Of a stretch of DNA of 64,000 nt, positions 24,767-34,670 are shown piece by piece. Numbering within the stretch: the first letter of the stretch is position 1; every line of letters starts with the position of its first letter. The position numbers were made by a program, and so were the translations under genes. The notes beneath the pieces are model-generated. The model did no database searches. It had not been told where the DNA came from and was given only the letters and a program-made list of their open reading frames with translations. Source of the stretch: Desulfofundulus australicus DSM 11792 (lineage in GTDB: Bacteria > Bacillota > Desulfotomaculia > Desulfotomaculales > Desulfovirgulaceae); the NCBI RefSeq assembly GCF_900129285.1, contig NZ_FQUW01000008.1, positions 79,563-143,562 of the forward strand. Reading direction: 5' to 3'.

Positions 24767-26053
24767 TTATTCACCTTCTACCCGGATGCAGCAGTCTATC
24801 CGGTCCACCGAACTCAAGCATTCCACCAGGCGCAGGGCATCCTGCAGGTTCTGCTCCCGCACCCGGTGGGTTACCATCACGATCTCCGCCCTGTCACCAT
24901 CGGTGTGTTTCTGAATTACCGAAGCCAGGCTGACTTCCTTATCACCGAAAGCGTAGGCAATGGACGCCAGCACTCCCGGCCTGTCGGAAACCGTCAGGCG
25001 GATATAATACTTGCTTTCCGCAAGGGCCACGGGTTTGACCGGCTTTTCCTCGTAACAGGTACAGCCCATAAAGGCCGGCACCCGGTGGACTATATGGCGG
25101 GCAGCATCCATAATATCGGCCACCACAGCACTTCCCGTGGGCAGCTCCCCTGCCCCCCGGCCGTAAAACATCACATCTCCCACCGCATCACCCCGGATAA
25201 AAATGGCATTAAAAACATCGTTAACCGAAGCCAGGGGGTGATATTGGGGGATCATGGTTGGGTGTACCCGTACCTCCACGCCTTCCGGTGTTTCCTTGGC
25301 AATGGCCAGCAACTTGATGACATAATTTAACTCCCGGGCGTAGGCAATATCCCTGGCCGTAATTTTACTTATGCCCTCCACGTAAACATCATTCAAAGTT
25401 ATCCTGGAATTAAAGGCAATGGAAGCCAGGATGGCCAGCTTGCGTGCCGCATCCAGCCCCTCTACATCGGAAGTGGGGTCGGCCTCGGCATAACCCCTGG
25501 CCTGGGCCTCCCTCAATACCTGGTCAAAATCCATTCCTTCCAGGGTCATCTTGCTCAACATATAGTTGGTTGTCCCATTAATAATACCCATAATTTCCTG
25601 AATCCGGTTGGCCGCCAGGCACTGTTTGAGGGGGCGGATAATGGGAATTCCCCCGGCAACGCTGCCTTCAAAAAAGAAACCCGCCCCGCTGGCCCCGGCA
25701 GCGGCAAAAAGTTCTTTACCGTGCAGGGCAATCATATCCTTGTTGGCCGTAACCACACTTTTGCCCCGCTTCAAAGCATCCATAACATAATCCAGCGCCG
25801 GGTGAATGCCTCCCATTACTTCCACAATAACATTAATTTCGGGATCATCAATTATATCCTGATAACTATCGGTAAGCAGGGACGGGTCCAGCTGGATGCC
25901 CCGGTCCCTGGTCAGGTCGCGGACAAGGATGCGGGAGATTTCTACTGGCGCACCAACCCTTTGCGCGATGTTTGCCGCATTCCCGGTGAGAATGCGGTAA
26001 ACCCCGCGGCCAACCGTTCCCAGACCTAAAAGCGCTACTTTAACCGGCTGCAA
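24767..26053 (-). CDS. hom: Homoserine dehydrogenase
   Basis: 428 residues. It reduces aspartate semialdehyde to homoserine with NAD(P)H. The Rossmann glycine loop is VALLGLGTVGRGVYRIL. The catalytic region includes SVVTANKDMIALHG, INGTTNYMLSKM and GYAEADPTSDVEGLDAARKL. A C-terminal ACT domain (about 350-428; VSDRPGVLASIAYAFG) is the usual site of threonine feedback. The TTG at 26053 behind GAGAGGA gives the normal length; the frame is open 84 bp further upstream without support. Operon with thrB. Confidence 0.95.
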   Translation of the reverse strand: MQPVKVALLGLGTVGRGVYRILTGNAANIAQRVGAPVEISRILVRDLTRDRGIQLDPSLLTDSYQDIIDDPEINVIVEVMGGIHPALDYVMDALKRGKSVVTANKDMIALHGKELFAAAGASGAGFFFEGSVAGGIPIIRPLKQCLAANRIQEIMGIINGTTNYMLSKMTLEGMDFDQVLREAQARGYAEADPTSDVEGLDAARKLAILASIAFNSRITLNDVYVEGISKITARDIAYARELNYVIKLLAIAKETPEGVEVRVHPTMIPQYHPLASVNDVFNAIFIRGDAVGDVMFYGRGAGELPTGSAVVADIMDAARHIVHRVPAFMGCTCYEEKPVKPVALAESKYYIRLTVSDRPGVLASIAYAFGDKEVSLASVIQKHTDGDRAEIVMVTHRVREQNLQDALRLVECLSSVDRIDCCIRVEGE

Positions 26054-26130
26054 GAAATCCTCTCTCCTTCCTTCCAGCACTTGTCCCGGGTTTGGACATG
26101 AATATTTTATCATCGCCTGCCGGTTAAGGG

Positions 26131-26158
26131 CAAACAAAAAACCGGCCCGGGACCGGTT
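26131..26158 (-). terminator. Terminator after spoIVA
   Basis: AACCGG and CCGGTT (26153-26158 with 26140-26145) enclose a 7-base loop and are followed on the minus strand by TTTTTGTTTG. Confidence 0.8.
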
Positions 26159-26159
26159 A

Positions 26160-27638
26160 TTAAATAATTATGCAAATGAGTCCGCCACTTCCTTCATTAA
26201 CAATACGCTGAATGGTTTCCTGCAGTTTTGCCCTGGCGTTTTCCGGCATGCGGTACAGTTTATTCTGTATTCCTTCTCTAACCAGATCGTGAACCGACTT
26301 GCCAAAAATCTCCGATTGCCAGATTTTCTGCGGGTTGGATTCAAATTCATTGAGCATGTATCGCACCAGCTCTTCACATTGTTTTTCCGTTCCAATTATA
26401 GGTGTTATTTCGGTAGCAATATCCGCCCGGATCATATGAATGGAAGGAGCTGTTGCCTTCAATTTAACCCCAAAACGATTACCCTGGCGGATCAGCTGGG
26501 GCTCTTCCAGAACCATTTCATCCAGGCTGGGAGTTACCACACCGTAGCCCGTTTCCCTTACCTCTGTCAGCGCGTGGGCCACCTTATCATACTCGCGTTT
26601 GGCAACGGCCAGCTCTTTAACCAGCCTGAAAAGTTCATGATCCCCGCTGATACTGAAGCCCGATTCTTCGCTCAGCACCTGGAAGAAAAGCTCCTGGGGT
26701 GAGGTTATTTCAATGGCTGAAACCCCGGTGCCCATATCCATCCTGGTAATTTTAACGGAAGAAGCAAAGTCGTATTCCCCCAATCTTTCCACCGCGCTAT
26801 TGATGTCACGCAGGCGGCGCACGTTCTGGATGGTTTCACGAACCGATTCTTCCACCTTCTGTCTCAACCAGTGGCCGCTGTCCAGCTCCTCCACCCACTG
26901 TGGAAGCACCACATTAACCTCATTAACAGGGAATTCCATCAGCACAGTTTCCAGAATAAACAGGGCGTCCTGCTGGGTCATCTGCAGGCAGTCCACCGGC
27001 AAAACAGGCACATCGTATTTCCCGGCCAGCTCCTCGGCCAGGCTCACCGTCTGGGGATCGAGGGGATGGGTGCTGTTCAGCAGTACCACAAAAGGACGGT
27101 TAATGTCCTTGAATTCGGCAATAACCCTTTCTTCAGCTTCCACGTAATTCTCCCGGGGTATATCGGTTATACTCCCATCCGTTGTGACCACCACGCCTAT
27201 GGTGGAATGGTCCGTAATTACCTTGCGTGTGCCGATCTCCGCTGCCTCCTGGAAGGGAATAGGCTCTTCAAACCAGGGCGTTGACACCATCCGCGGGCCG
27301 TTCTCGTCCTCATAACCCAGAGCACCTTCAACCCGGTAGCCCACACAATCCACCAGGCGCATCTTTACCACCAGGTTGGGTGAAATGGTAATTTCCACCG
27401 CCTCATTGGGTACGAACTTGGGCTCGGTTGTCATCACTGTCCTGCCGGCACCGCTCTGGGGCAGTTCATCCTTGGCCCGCTCCCGGTCGTAAGGGTTCTC
27501 GATGTTCGGAATCATCAGCAGTTCAGCAAAACGCTTGATGAAAGTGGACTTGCCCGTGCGCACGCCGCCACTGACGCCCAGGTAGATATCGCCGCCGGTC
27601 CGTTCCGCGATATCCCGGAAGATATCCACTTTCTCCAT
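26160..27638 (-). CDS. spoIVA: Stage IV sporulation protein A (spore coat ATPase)
   Basis: 492 residues, full length for the family. SpoIVA polymerises in an ATP-dependent way on the forespore and forms the coat basement layer. The P-loop is GVSGGVRTGKSTFIKRF, followed by VDCVGYRVEGALGYEDENGP and the Thr-rich sensor region VITDHSTIGVVVTTDGSI. The C-terminal end is hydrophobic (GGLICIII), as expected for the part that contacts the membrane anchor SpoVM. AAGGAGGG precedes the ATG. It is a marker of endospore formation and is expected to be under sigma-E. Confidence 0.97.
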   Translation of the reverse strand: MEKVDIFRDIAERTGGDIYLGVSGGVRTGKSTFIKRFAELLMIPNIENPYDRERAKDELPQSGAGRTVMTTEPKFVPNEAVEITISPNLVVKMRLVDCVGYRVEGALGYEDENGPRMVSTPWFEEPIPFQEAAEIGTRKVITDHSTIGVVVTTDGSITDIPRENYVEAEERVIAEFKDINRPFVVLLNSTHPLDPQTVSLAEELAGKYDVPVLPVDCLQMTQQDALFILETVLMEFPVNEVNVVLPQWVEELDSGHWLRQKVEESVRETIQNVRRLRDINSAVERLGEYDFASSVKITRMDMGTGVSAIEITSPQELFFQVLSEESGFSISGDHELFRLVKELAVAKREYDKVAHALTEVRETGYGVVTPSLDEMVLEEPQLIRQGNRFGVKLKATAPSIHMIRADIATEITPIIGTEKQCEELVRYMLNEFESNPQKIWQSEIFGKSVHDLVREGIQNKLYRMPENARAKLQETIQRIVNEGSGGLICIII

Positions 27639-27883
27639 AATGTATTCCCTCCTTAATAAAGGTTTTTCGGCCGGAATCCATAGGACCAGTTTATTCCAAT
27701 GGCATACATTAACAATATATATATATTAAGACCCCGGCAGGTTAATAACCGGGGTAAAAATTTTTGTGAACATTCCAGCAGGTATTTCAATCAGAAAAAA
27801 TTGGTTTTAAAGAAGGATTTTTGCCAGCACTGTCGAATACAATCCATGTCATCTCAAAAAGTTGTCAGAGAGGGGAGTGATGC

Positions 27884-28759
27884 ATGCAAAAATTACCTTA
27901 CCCGCCCCCCAGGAGCGGGCGGTGGTGGCTGGTTCTTCTCCTGGGTTCCTTAATGCTATGTCTGGTTCCTTCAATTTCCTGGGCCAACCTCAAGCATACG
28001 GTAGCAGCCGGGGAAACACTTTATGGCTTGAGCCAGAAATACGGGGTTACCGTAAATGCCCTGCAGGCAGCCAATGGTATCAGCGGGCATTTAATCTACC
28101 CCGGCCAGGTGTTAATTATCCCCGGCCAGAGTACAGCAGGGCCGTCCCGGAACAACGCGGTAACCGGGAACGGCAGCACCTCTGACGGGGTTAGTAAATA
28201 TACGGTTCGTCCGGGAGATTCTCTGTATGCCATTGCCCTGCGTTACGGCGCAAGTGTGGAGGCATTGAAAAATGCCAATAATCTCACCTCCGACCTGATT
28301 TACCCCGGGTGGGTTTTAATATTACCCCGGGGCAGCCAGGAAGCCAGCAATGCTGCACCCCGGGTTTCCCGCAGTGGAACAGGCAGCATTAGAGCGGTAC
28401 TGGCCACGGCCGATTCCCTGCTGGGAAGTCCCTATACCTACGGGGCCAGCGGCCCCGGGGCCTTTGACTGCTCAGGTTTTACCAGCTATGTTTTCCGGAA
28501 GGCAGCGGGGATAAACCTGCCCCATAATGCGGCTGCCCAGGCCCAGCTCGGAAAGCGGGTGGAGCGAAGCGACCTGTCACCGGGAGATCTGGTCTTCTTC
28601 AGCTACTACGGCAGCGGGAACATTAATCATGTAGGTATATATGTGGGCCAGGACCGGTTTATTCATGCTTCCACCACCCGGGGAGTAATTTATTCTTCCC
28701 TTAATGATTCCTATTACGCTGCTAACTACAGGGGGGCAACCAGAATCCTGCCCGGCTAA
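27884..28759 (+). CDS. LysM / NlpC-P60 peptidoglycan endopeptidase
   Basis: 291 residues. A signal peptide (about 15-34) is followed by two LysM domains (about 37-80 and 105-148; both with LIYPGxVLIxP). The C-terminal NlpC/P60 domain (170-291) carries the catalytic Cys in GAFDCSGFTSYVF, the His in NHVGIYVG and the third residue in FIHASTTRGV. It would cut D-Glu-diaminopimelate bonds in the wall or cortex. GGGGAGTG precedes the ATG. It is divergent from spoIVA. The 245-bp gap holds a hairpin near 27732-27754 but no clear promoter. Confidence 0.93.
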   Translation: MQKLPYPPPRSGRWWLVLLLGSLMLCLVPSISWANLKHTVAAGETLYGLSQKYGVTVNALQAANGISGHLIYPGQVLIIPGQSTAGPSRNNAVTGNGSTSDGVSKYTVRPGDSLYAIALRYGASVEALKNANNLTSDLIYPGWVLILPRGSQEASNAAPRVSRSGTGSIRAVLATADSLLGSPYTYGASGPGAFDCSGFTSYVFRKAAGINLPHNAAAQAQLGKRVERSDLSPGDLVFFSYYGSGNINHVGIYVGQDRFIHASTTRGVIYSSLNDSYYAANYRGATRILPG

Positions 28760-28803
28760 GGAGTGTACGGTCCGCAGTACCGGGCCCTGCACGCATGCAC
28801 CTG

Positions 28804-28830
28804 AAAAAAGCCCGCTTTTTGAAGCGGGCT
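28804..28830 (-). terminator. Terminator after gpsA, shared by converging genes
   Basis: AGCCCGCTT-TTTG-AAGCGGGCT at 28809-28830 is a 9-bp stem; the minus strand continues TTTTTTC. It also lies just past the convergent NlpC/P60 gene. Confidence 0.85.
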
Positions 28831-28864
28831 TTCAGCTTGCAGATAAAAACGGGCTTTTTCTTTT

Positions 28865-29929
28865 TTACTTGTAGTTCTGGTAGTTTTTCTCGCGCAACTG
28901 CACTGCAGCCAGGGCTACCTCTTCCATTTCCCGCCTGCGGCCCCTGCTCATCAGGTTGATCACCGCTTCCCGGGGAGGCATTCCTTCAAAAAGCACCCGG
29001 TACATCTGCTCGGTAATGGGCATTTCCACACCGTAACGGCCGGCCAGGCGGTAGGCCGCCCGGGTGGTCCGCACCCCTTCCACCACCATCTGCACCGCAG
29101 ATATTGCCTCGGAAAGGCTTTTCCCCCGGCCAATCTCAATCCCGGCCCGGCGGTTACGGCTGTGCATGCTGGTACAGGTGACAATCAAATCCCCCACGCC
29201 GGCCAGACCGGCAAAAGTCAGGGGATTGGCACCCATGGCCAGACCCAGACGGGTAATTTCGGCCAGGCCCCGGGTCATCAGGGCCGCCTTGGTATTATCA
29301 CCAAAACCCAGCCCGTCGGCAATTCCCGTACCCAGGGCGATGATATTTTTCAAAGCTCCTCCCAGCTCCACCCCGGCCACGTCGGGGTTGGTATAAACCC
29401 GGAAGCTGCCCGTCATAAAAAGTTCCTGGGCAGCCTCAGCCGCAGCCATATTCCGGCTGGCCACCACCACTGCAGTTGGCATCCCCCGCCCCACTTCCTC
29501 GGCGTGGCTGGGACCGGAGAGGACCACATAACGGCTGTTATTTTCCTCCCCGGCTTCCCCGGCAAAGACCCGGGAGAGAGGCAGGAGGCTATCTTCCTCA
29601 ATACCCTTGGCCGCATTGATCAACAGCGCCCGGGGAGAAAGATAGGGAAGCGAAGCCCGCAGGACTTCCCGGAAAGCATGGGAAGGGACACTGTAAATGA
29701 CCGCCCGGGCATTTTTAACCACTGCGGAAAGATCCACATTTACCTGGACGCCGGGGGGCAGGTAAACTCCCGGCAGGTAACGGCTGTTCTGGCGTTCGCT
29801 GTTAATTTGAGCGGCCAGACCCGCCCGCCGTGCCCACATCTCTACCGGTATTCCTTTGCCGGCCAGGAGCACGGCCAGGGCAGTGGCCCAGCTGCCGGCG
29901 CCCAGAATGGCCACTTTTTCATTCACCAC
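28865..29929 (-). CDS. gpsA: Glycerol-3-phosphate dehydrogenase [NAD(P)+]
   Basis: About 354 residues. It reduces dihydroxyacetone phosphate to sn-glycerol-3-phosphate for phospholipid synthesis. The nucleotide loop is [18 protein letters not shown]. Further marks: [44 protein letters not shown] and [20 protein letters not shown] with the catalytic Lys. The GTG at 29929 is six bases after AAAGGG; a TTG at 29935 abuts the SD. The order der-plsY-gpsA is conserved in many Firmicutes. Confidence 0.95.
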   Translation of the reverse strand: MVNEKVAILGAGSWATALAVLLAGKGIPVEMWARRAGLAAQINSERQNSRYLPGVYLPPGVQVNVDLSAVVKNARAVIYSVPSHAFREVLRASLPYLSPRALLINAAKGIEEDSLLPLSRVFAGEAGEENNSRYVVLSGPSHAEEVGRGMPTAVVVASRNMAAAEAAQELFMTGSFRVYTNPDVAGVELGGALKNIIALGTGIADGLGFGDNTKAALMTRGLAEITRLGLAMGANPLTFAGLAGVGDLIVTCTSMHSRNRRAGIEIGRGKSLSEAISAVQMVVEGVRTTRAAYRLAGRYGVEMPITEQMYRVLFEGMPPREAVINLMSRGRRREMEEVALAAVQLREKNYQNYK

Positions 29930-29944
29930 TGCCAACCCTTTCCT

Positions 29945-30517
29945 TTAACGAATTTTGGATTCTGTACCTGCCAGCAGCCGGCGGATGTTGGGTATATGCT
30001 TGTAAACGGCTATTACCGCCACCAGCAGGGCAAAGAACAGGTGTTCACGGGGCCGGCCCAGCAGGAGCATCCAGAGGGGCATTGAAACGGCAGCCACGAT
30101 GGAACCCAGGGAAACGTAACCGGAAGCCACCACCACCAACGCCCACAGTCCCAGGGCCAGAAGGGCCGCCACCGGCGCCAGGCCCAGAAAAACCCCCAGC
30201 CCCGTAGCTATAATTTTACCCCCCCTGAAACCCAAAAACACCGGCCAGCTATGACCGGCAATTGCAGCCAGACCGCAGGCCAGTTCCAGACCTCCTCCCC
30301 CCAGGTAACGCCCCAGGAGCACGGCTAAAAGTCCCTTGCCGGTATCGCCAATAAGAGCAATGGTGCCTGCTACCGGGCCCAGGTTGCGCCAGACATTGGT
30401 GGTACCTATATTGCCGCTGCCGTACTTGCGAATATCAATCCCCCGGATTCGTCCCAGCAGGTAGCCCACAGGAATTGAACCAATCAGGTAGCTGACCACC
30501 ACAGCCAGAACAGCCAT
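29945..30517 (-). CDS. plsY: Acyl-phosphate:glycerol-3-phosphate acyltransferase PlsY
   Basis: 190 residues, an integral membrane enzyme with about five helices. It puts the first acyl chain on glycerol-3-phosphate, using acyl-phosphate from PlsX. Conserved motifs: SYLIGSIPVGYLLG, RKYGSGNIGTTNVWRNLG and GHSWPVFLGFRGGK. GGGGGGAG precedes the ATG. It lies next to gpsA, which supplies its acceptor. Confidence 0.95.
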   Translation of the reverse strand: MAVLAVVVSYLIGSIPVGYLLGRIRGIDIRKYGSGNIGTTNVWRNLGPVAGTIALIGDTGKGLLAVLLGRYLGGGGLELACGLAAIAGHSWPVFLGFRGGKIIATGLGVFLGLAPVAALLALGLWALVVVASGYVSLGSIVAAVSMPLWMLLLGRPREHLFFALLVAVIAVYKHIPNIRRLLAGTESKIR

Positions 30518-30538
30518 TTTCTCCCCCCTTTTTCTTTT

Positions 30539-31852
30539 TCAATCCCGCTGCCGCAGGATGAAACGGATGGGCGTACCTTCAAAGCCAAAGGCTGCCCGGA
30601 GCTGGTTCTCCAGGTAGCGCAGGTAAGAAAAGTGCATCAATTCCGGGTCGTTGACAAAGAGGATGAAAGTGGGTGGCTTCACCCCGCCCTGGGTGGCATA
30701 AAATATTTTCAAGCGCTTGTTCTTAGCGGCAGGCGGCGGGTTTCGTAAAACAGCATCCCTGATCAGCCTGTTCAAATCTGAAGTGCTGATGCGCAAACAC
30801 TGCTGTTGGGCCACCAGGTTCACCATTTCCAGAAGCCTGGATATCCGTTTCCTGGTAAGTGCAGAAACGAAAACTACCGGGGCGTAGGTCATGAAGGCCA
30901 GTTCCCGGCGAATAAGTTCGGTAAACCGCTGGTGGGTATGGCTATCCTTATCCACCAGGTCCCATTTGTTGACCACCAGCACGCTGGCCTTGCCCTGCTC
31001 ATGGGCATAACCCGCTATACGCTTATCCTGATCGGTAACCCCTTCCAGGGCATCCAGCACCACCAGGGCTACCTCGCAGCGATCTACGGCCTTGAAAGAG
31101 CGAATCACACTGTACTTTTCCACAGCCTCTTCAATGCGGCTCTTCCGCCGGATGCCCGCCGTATCCACCAGGATGTAGCGCTGCCCTTCCCGCTCAAACC
31201 AGGTGTCAATGGCATCCCGGGTGGTCCCGGGAATTTCGCTGACAATCACCCGCTCTTCTCCCAGAATGGCATTGACCAGGGAAGACTTGCCCACATTGGG
31301 CCGCCCGATAACGGCAATGCGAATGGTGTCCGCTTCTTCTTCCTCCCCGGTTTCGGGTGGCAGAACCGATACCAGGCGGTCCAGCAAATCCCCGGTATTC
31401 ATTCCCTGTGCCGCCGAAACGGGGATGGGCTCGCCCAGGCCCAGGCGGTAAAATTCGGCCAGCTGGCCCGGGCGCTGGAAATCCTCCACCTTGTTGGCCA
31501 CCAGCAATACCGGTTTCCTGGTTCGGCGCAAGAGGGCAGCTGTATCCTCATCTGTGCTGGTCAATCCCGCCCGGGCGTCCACCAGAAAGAGTATGACATC
31601 CGCTTCCTCTATGGCCAGCTCAACCTGCCGCCGCACCTGACGGGGAATGTCACCCGATTCTGCAAAATCCAATCCACCGGTATCCACCAGGGTGAAGACG
31701 CGCCCGGCCCATTCCGCATCCCGGTAGAGCCGGTCGCGGGTTATCCCGGGTTCATCTTCCACAATGGCGACGCGATTTCCCACCAGGCGGTTAAAAAGGG
31801 TGGATTTTCCCACATTTGGACGGCCTACAATTGCTACTACCGGTTTTGGCAA
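30539..31852 (-). CDS. der: Ribosome biogenesis GTPase Der (EngA)
   Basis: 437 residues with two tandem GTPase domains and a KH-like C-terminal domain; acts in 50S subunit maturation. The first P-loop is [17 protein letters not shown] with DTGGLDF and NKVED. The second is [18 protein letters not shown] with [11 protein letters not shown] and NKWDLVDK. The end ([16 protein letters not shown]) is typical. A TTG start lies behind GGGAGGG. Confidence 0.97.
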   Translation of the reverse strand: MPKPVVAIVGRPNVGKSTLFNRLVGNRVAIVEDEPGITRDRLYRDAEWAGRVFTLVDTGGLDFAESGDIPRQVRRQVELAIEEADVILFLVDARAGLTSTDEDTAALLRRTRKPVLLVANKVEDFQRPGQLAEFYRLGLGEPIPVSAAQGMNTGDLLDRLVSVLPPETGEEEEADTIRIAVIGRPNVGKSSLVNAILGEERVIVSEIPGTTRDAIDTWFEREGQRYILVDTAGIRRKSRIEEAVEKYSVIRSFKAVDRCEVALVVLDALEGVTDQDKRIAGYAHEQGKASVLVVNKWDLVDKDSHTHQRFTELIRRELAFMTYAPVVFVSALTRKRISRLLEMVNLVAQQQCLRISTSDLNRLIRDAVLRNPPPAAKNKRLKIFYATQGGVKPPTFILFVNDPELMHFSYLRYLENQLRAAFGFEGTPIRFILRQRD

Positions 31853-31892
31853 GGGGAGGGCCCTCCCTTTTTCTCCGTAGTTTACTGCTGCG

Positions 31893-33209
31893 TCAGTGAT
31901 AATTTAAACAAACTTCTACCAGTCCGGCAGGTCCATCGACCACAAACACGGGGCAATCCAGTCTGGCGGACAATTCCTGCACAGTCATACCGTCGAGAAA
32001 GACCTGTTCCGGCTGGCGCACCATAACCCCAGGCAGGATTAACGCCTGCCCCCTGTCCCGGCCTTCCAGGGCTGTCACAATATCCTTCCCGGAAATAAGG
32101 CCGGCCACAGTCACCGAAGGGCCAAACAAACCGCTGGGAACGACGGCCAGGTTCACAACCAGGTTATTAACCTTATTCAACCTTTCCACAACCGGCGCCA
32201 GGATACTTTCTGCCAGCACCCCTGTAACCACGGTCAACCTGCGTGAAGAGGGCAGCGACGGCGGCAGGGACCTGGATACCCGCTCCCATTCATCCAGAAA
32301 GAGGCGCACCAGTCCCACACCGTTTTCCGTCTGGGGAAAATCATCATAACGCAGTCCCGAGGGGATCTCCCTCCCGGCCAGCAGGTAGAATTCATCGCTG
32401 GCATAGACCATTGCCCGGGCGAAACGTTCCAGACAATGATCCTGCCACGACTGTACCCGCTCCACCACCTCAACTGATTCTTCACGGTTAAAGGTACGCA
32501 GGGGGGTCAACCCTTCCCGGTAACGGGTAAGCCCTACCGGAACAATGGCCGCAGAGCGCACCGCCGGCCAGAGGTTTATCAGGTCGCCCACCGTACGTTC
32601 CAGCTCCCTGCCGTCGTTTATCCCCGGGCAAAGGACCACCTGGGTATGCATCTCAATCCCCCCCTGGCCCAACCGCCGCAACTGCTCCATAATTTCCCCG
32701 GCCCGGGGATGTCCAAGCATTTTCACCCTCAAAGCAGGGTTGGTGGTATGCACGGAAATATAAAGGGGGGATAACCTGAGCCTGATAATACGCTCCAGAT
32801 CCCTTTCCTTCAGGCCGGTCAGGGTAATGAAGTTCCCGTGCAGGAAAGAAAGGCGGTAATCGTCATCCTTCACGTACAGGGTGGGACGCAGCCCCGGGGG
32901 CATTTGATCCACAAAGCAGAAAAGACAGCGGTTCTGGCAGCGGCGGATGGGTCCCAGGCCCCCGTCAACAAATTCCAGACCCAGATCGTCGTCGAAATCC
33001 TTTTCCACATCGCAGAGCCATTCTTCACCGCCGGCTTTGAGCAGGGTAAGCGTCAGTTCCTCCTCGCAGGTTAAAAAGCGATAATCCAGGATATCTTCCA
33101 CCGGCTGGTTGTTTACCGCCACCAGCCGGTCCCCTGGCTCCACGCCCAGCTCCGCGGCAATACTGCCCGGGGCTACTTTTTCAATTACCAGGCCCTGTGC
33201 CGTCATCAT
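31893..33209 (-). CDS. DUF512 protein with PDZ and radical-SAM-like Fe-S motif
   Basis: About 438 residues, a family widespread in Firmicutes and without an assigned reaction. An N-terminal PDZ domain (about 6-70; [19 protein letters not shown]) is followed by a Cys cluster C-x3-C-x2-C in [16 protein letters not shown]. That is the radical-SAM spacing, and a barrel-like region follows ([29 protein letters not shown]). The DUF512 domain is C-terminal. ATG at 33209 or the next ATG follows AAAGGTG. It is next to der, a common pairing. A promoter with an overlapping palindrome lies upstream. Confidence 0.85.
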   Translation of the reverse strand: MMTAQGLVIEKVAPGSIAAELGVEPGDRLVAVNNQPVEDILDYRFLTCEEELTLTLLKAGGEEWLCDVEKDFDDDLGLEFVDGGLGPIRRCQNRCLFCFVDQMPPGLRPTLYVKDDDYRLSFLHGNFITLTGLKERDLERIIRLRLSPLYISVHTTNPALRVKMLGHPRAGEIMEQLRRLGQGGIEMHTQVVLCPGINDGRELERTVGDLINLWPAVRSAAIVPVGLTRYREGLTPLRTFNREESVEVVERVQSWQDHCLERFARAMVYASDEFYLLAGREIPSGLRYDDFPQTENGVGLVRLFLDEWERVSRSLPPSLPSSRRLTVVTGVLAESILAPVVERLNKVNNLVVNLAVVPSGLFGPSVTVAGLISGKDIVTALEGRDRGQALILPGVMVRQPEQVFLDGMTVQELSARLDCPVFVVDGPAGLVEVCLNYH

Positions 33210-33259
33210 GGTCACCTTTATAGAAAAACGTTAGAACACGTAACATTACACTGGGAAAA

Positions 33260-33275
33260 GTTACGCATACGTAAC
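33260..33275. promoter_or_regulatory. Palindromic operator candidate
   Basis: GTTACG-CATA-CGTAAC, a perfect 6-bp inverted repeat lying just downstream of the -10 box of the DUF512 gene promoter. Further GTAAC/GTTAC motifs occur at 33238-33244 and 33286-33290. The regulator is unknown. Confidence 0.5.
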
Positions 33276-33278
33276 AGT

Positions 33279-33308
33279 ATTATATTGTAACAACATACCA
33301 AATCGCAA
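33279..33308 (-). promoter_or_regulatory. Promoter of the DUF512 gene (and possibly der onward)
   Basis: The minus strand reads TTGCGA, 18 bases, TATAAT, about 65 bp upstream of the gene start. Confidence 0.65.
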
Positions 33309-33445
33309 GTACTGGAATGCCGCAGCTAAGATTCAGGGTAATTCGCCTTCTGTTTGTCACGGATACAGCGTGTCTTAATCTTTACATCGAGTGCAAAACT
33401 ACCGGGCGCATATGCAACGCTGCCAGGTTCGCTCCGAGACAAGCC

Positions 33446-33523
33446 GATGTTTCGCCCGGCCCGGAGCACTGGAGCGACGAGGGACGGCCGTCACCGGCCC
33501 GAAACGAACCGCGGCGAAACATC
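33446..33523. other. Structured intergenic segment with 11-bp inverted repeat
   Basis: GATGTTTCGCC at 33446-33456 is matched by GGCGAAACATC at 33513-33523. The GC-rich interior has further self-complementary CGGCCC/GGGCCG-like pieces. It lies in the 350-bp gap 33210-33563, where I see no convincing gene: an 88-codon plus-strand frame there has no SD and no family resemblance. A small RNA or transcription-end structure is possible. Confidence 0.35.
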
Positions 33524-33563
33524 TTACCTAAAAGCCAGGGGATAGCTGTCCAGCGCCGTCTCG

Positions 33564-33761
33564 TTATTCGTGCTTCACAATGATATACACGCCGTTTTCC
33601 AGGTCATGCACCATGGCGTCCAGGGTACGGGCCAGGTAACGGGCCATTTTCACCTGCTCCTCCTGGTTGCGGGCAAAAAAAATGGGCGCTCCCCCGGCCA
33701 CAATATCCATATTCAAAGTTACCAAAGCCATTATGCGGTTTTCCATAACACCACCATCCAT
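33564..33761 (-). CDS. Small partner protein of YIEGIA family (capping complex subunit)
   Basis: 65 residues, beginning MDGGVMENRIMALVTLNMDI and ending VHDLENGVYIIVKHE. It matches my recollection of the short conserved protein that follows YIEGIA genes in spore-forming Firmicutes. Six bases separate the two genes. The ATG at 33761 follows CCAGG; the Met at position 6 is an alternative. The molecular role is not established. Confidence 0.65.
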   Translation of the reverse strand: MDGGVMENRIMALVTLNMDIVAGGAPIFFARNQEEQVKMARYLARTLDAMVHDLENGVYIIVKHE

Positions 33762-33767
33762 GCCGGT

Positions 33768-34658
33768 TTACCTGGCGGCCATACGTCCCGCTTCAGTTTT
33801 CAATGGCCTGGAACGGGCGCTTTCCAGCACGGGAGTACGCTTTACCGCCAGGATTAACGCATCCTGATCCCTTTCCACGGGTACCGTATAAAGCCCCACC
33901 ACCCCGCTATCGGGATCAATACGGGCAAGGGGGGTGAACTCTGGAATATCCACGTCTTTCTTGGTTCCCAGAAGCACCGTAACTGTATGCGCTATGGCCT
34001 GGCGCTGCCCCAGATCGTGAATGGTGGCCCGGGCATCGGAATTCCTGGGTATAATTAAAACAGCCAGCCCCTCGGCCAGGATCTTCTCCCGTATCTCCTT
34101 CAAGCCGACATTGATAAAACCGATGTTTTCCACCATCAGGATAGAATTGTCAAACCATATTCGTGCCGGCACGACTTCGCAGATATCCCCCACTGTCTCC
34201 CCGGCCATAAATGTGCGCACAAAGATTATGGAAAGTAAGGCAATAAGAACGGCCGCCGGAAATCTCCCCAGTTCATAGGCAATGCTGGTCAAAAGGGCAC
34301 AGCCCATGGACAGGTAATTACGGGCTTCAAAGGTACGGGCTATTCCTTCTATATAATCACTGCCCCGCTTGACCAGTTCGTTTTCATCCAGGTGTTCCAG
34401 GGTTTTTCTTTCAATACCCCTTATTTCCCGGAACTGACTGGCAGCCAGCGCCAGGAAAGTTACCGCGGTATAATCCGGTTTCAAAATAGCCGGAATGGCT
34501 ACCGCTCCCAGGGCAGAGGCGATAAAACCCAGGAAAAGGTGAGAAAGATAACCATGAGGGTAGCCGGGATACTGGCGGTAATCCAGGTGCAGCATAACCA
34601 TCCTGGCTATCGTACCGGCCATTGTCCCGGCTATGATGGTGCCCAGGTAATGTTCCAA
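33768..34658 (-). CDS. YIEGIA family membrane protein
   Basis: 296 residues with the signature YIEGIA in GSDYIEGIARTFEARNYL. About four hydrophobic segments occur in the N-terminal 160 residues (TIIAGTMAGTIARMVML, HLFLGFIASALGAVAIPAIL, LLTSIAYELG, AVLIALLSIIFVRTF), followed by a soluble C-terminal half. The family is found in endospore formers and its function is unknown. TTG start behind GGTGGGGG. It lies between spoIIP and its small partner, all on one strand. Confidence 0.75.
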   Translation of the reverse strand: MEHYLGTIIAGTMAGTIARMVMLHLDYRQYPGYPHGYLSHLFLGFIASALGAVAIPAILKPDYTAVTFLALAASQFREIRGIERKTLEHLDENELVKRGSDYIEGIARTFEARNYLSMGCALLTSIAYELGRFPAAVLIALLSIIFVRTFMAGETVGDICEVVPARIWFDNSILMVENIGFINVGLKEIREKILAEGLAVLIIPRNSDARATIHDLGQRQAIAHTVTVLLGTKKDVDIPEFTPLARIDPDSGVVGLYTVPVERDQDALILAVKRTPVLESARSRPLKTEAGRMAAR

Positions 34659-34670
34659 TTTCCCCCACCT

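Noticed and set aside
33317..33583. 88-codon plus-strand gene in the 33210-33563 gap
   Set aside because: No SD, no family resemblance, and it runs over the inverted-repeat segment and into the converging small gene.
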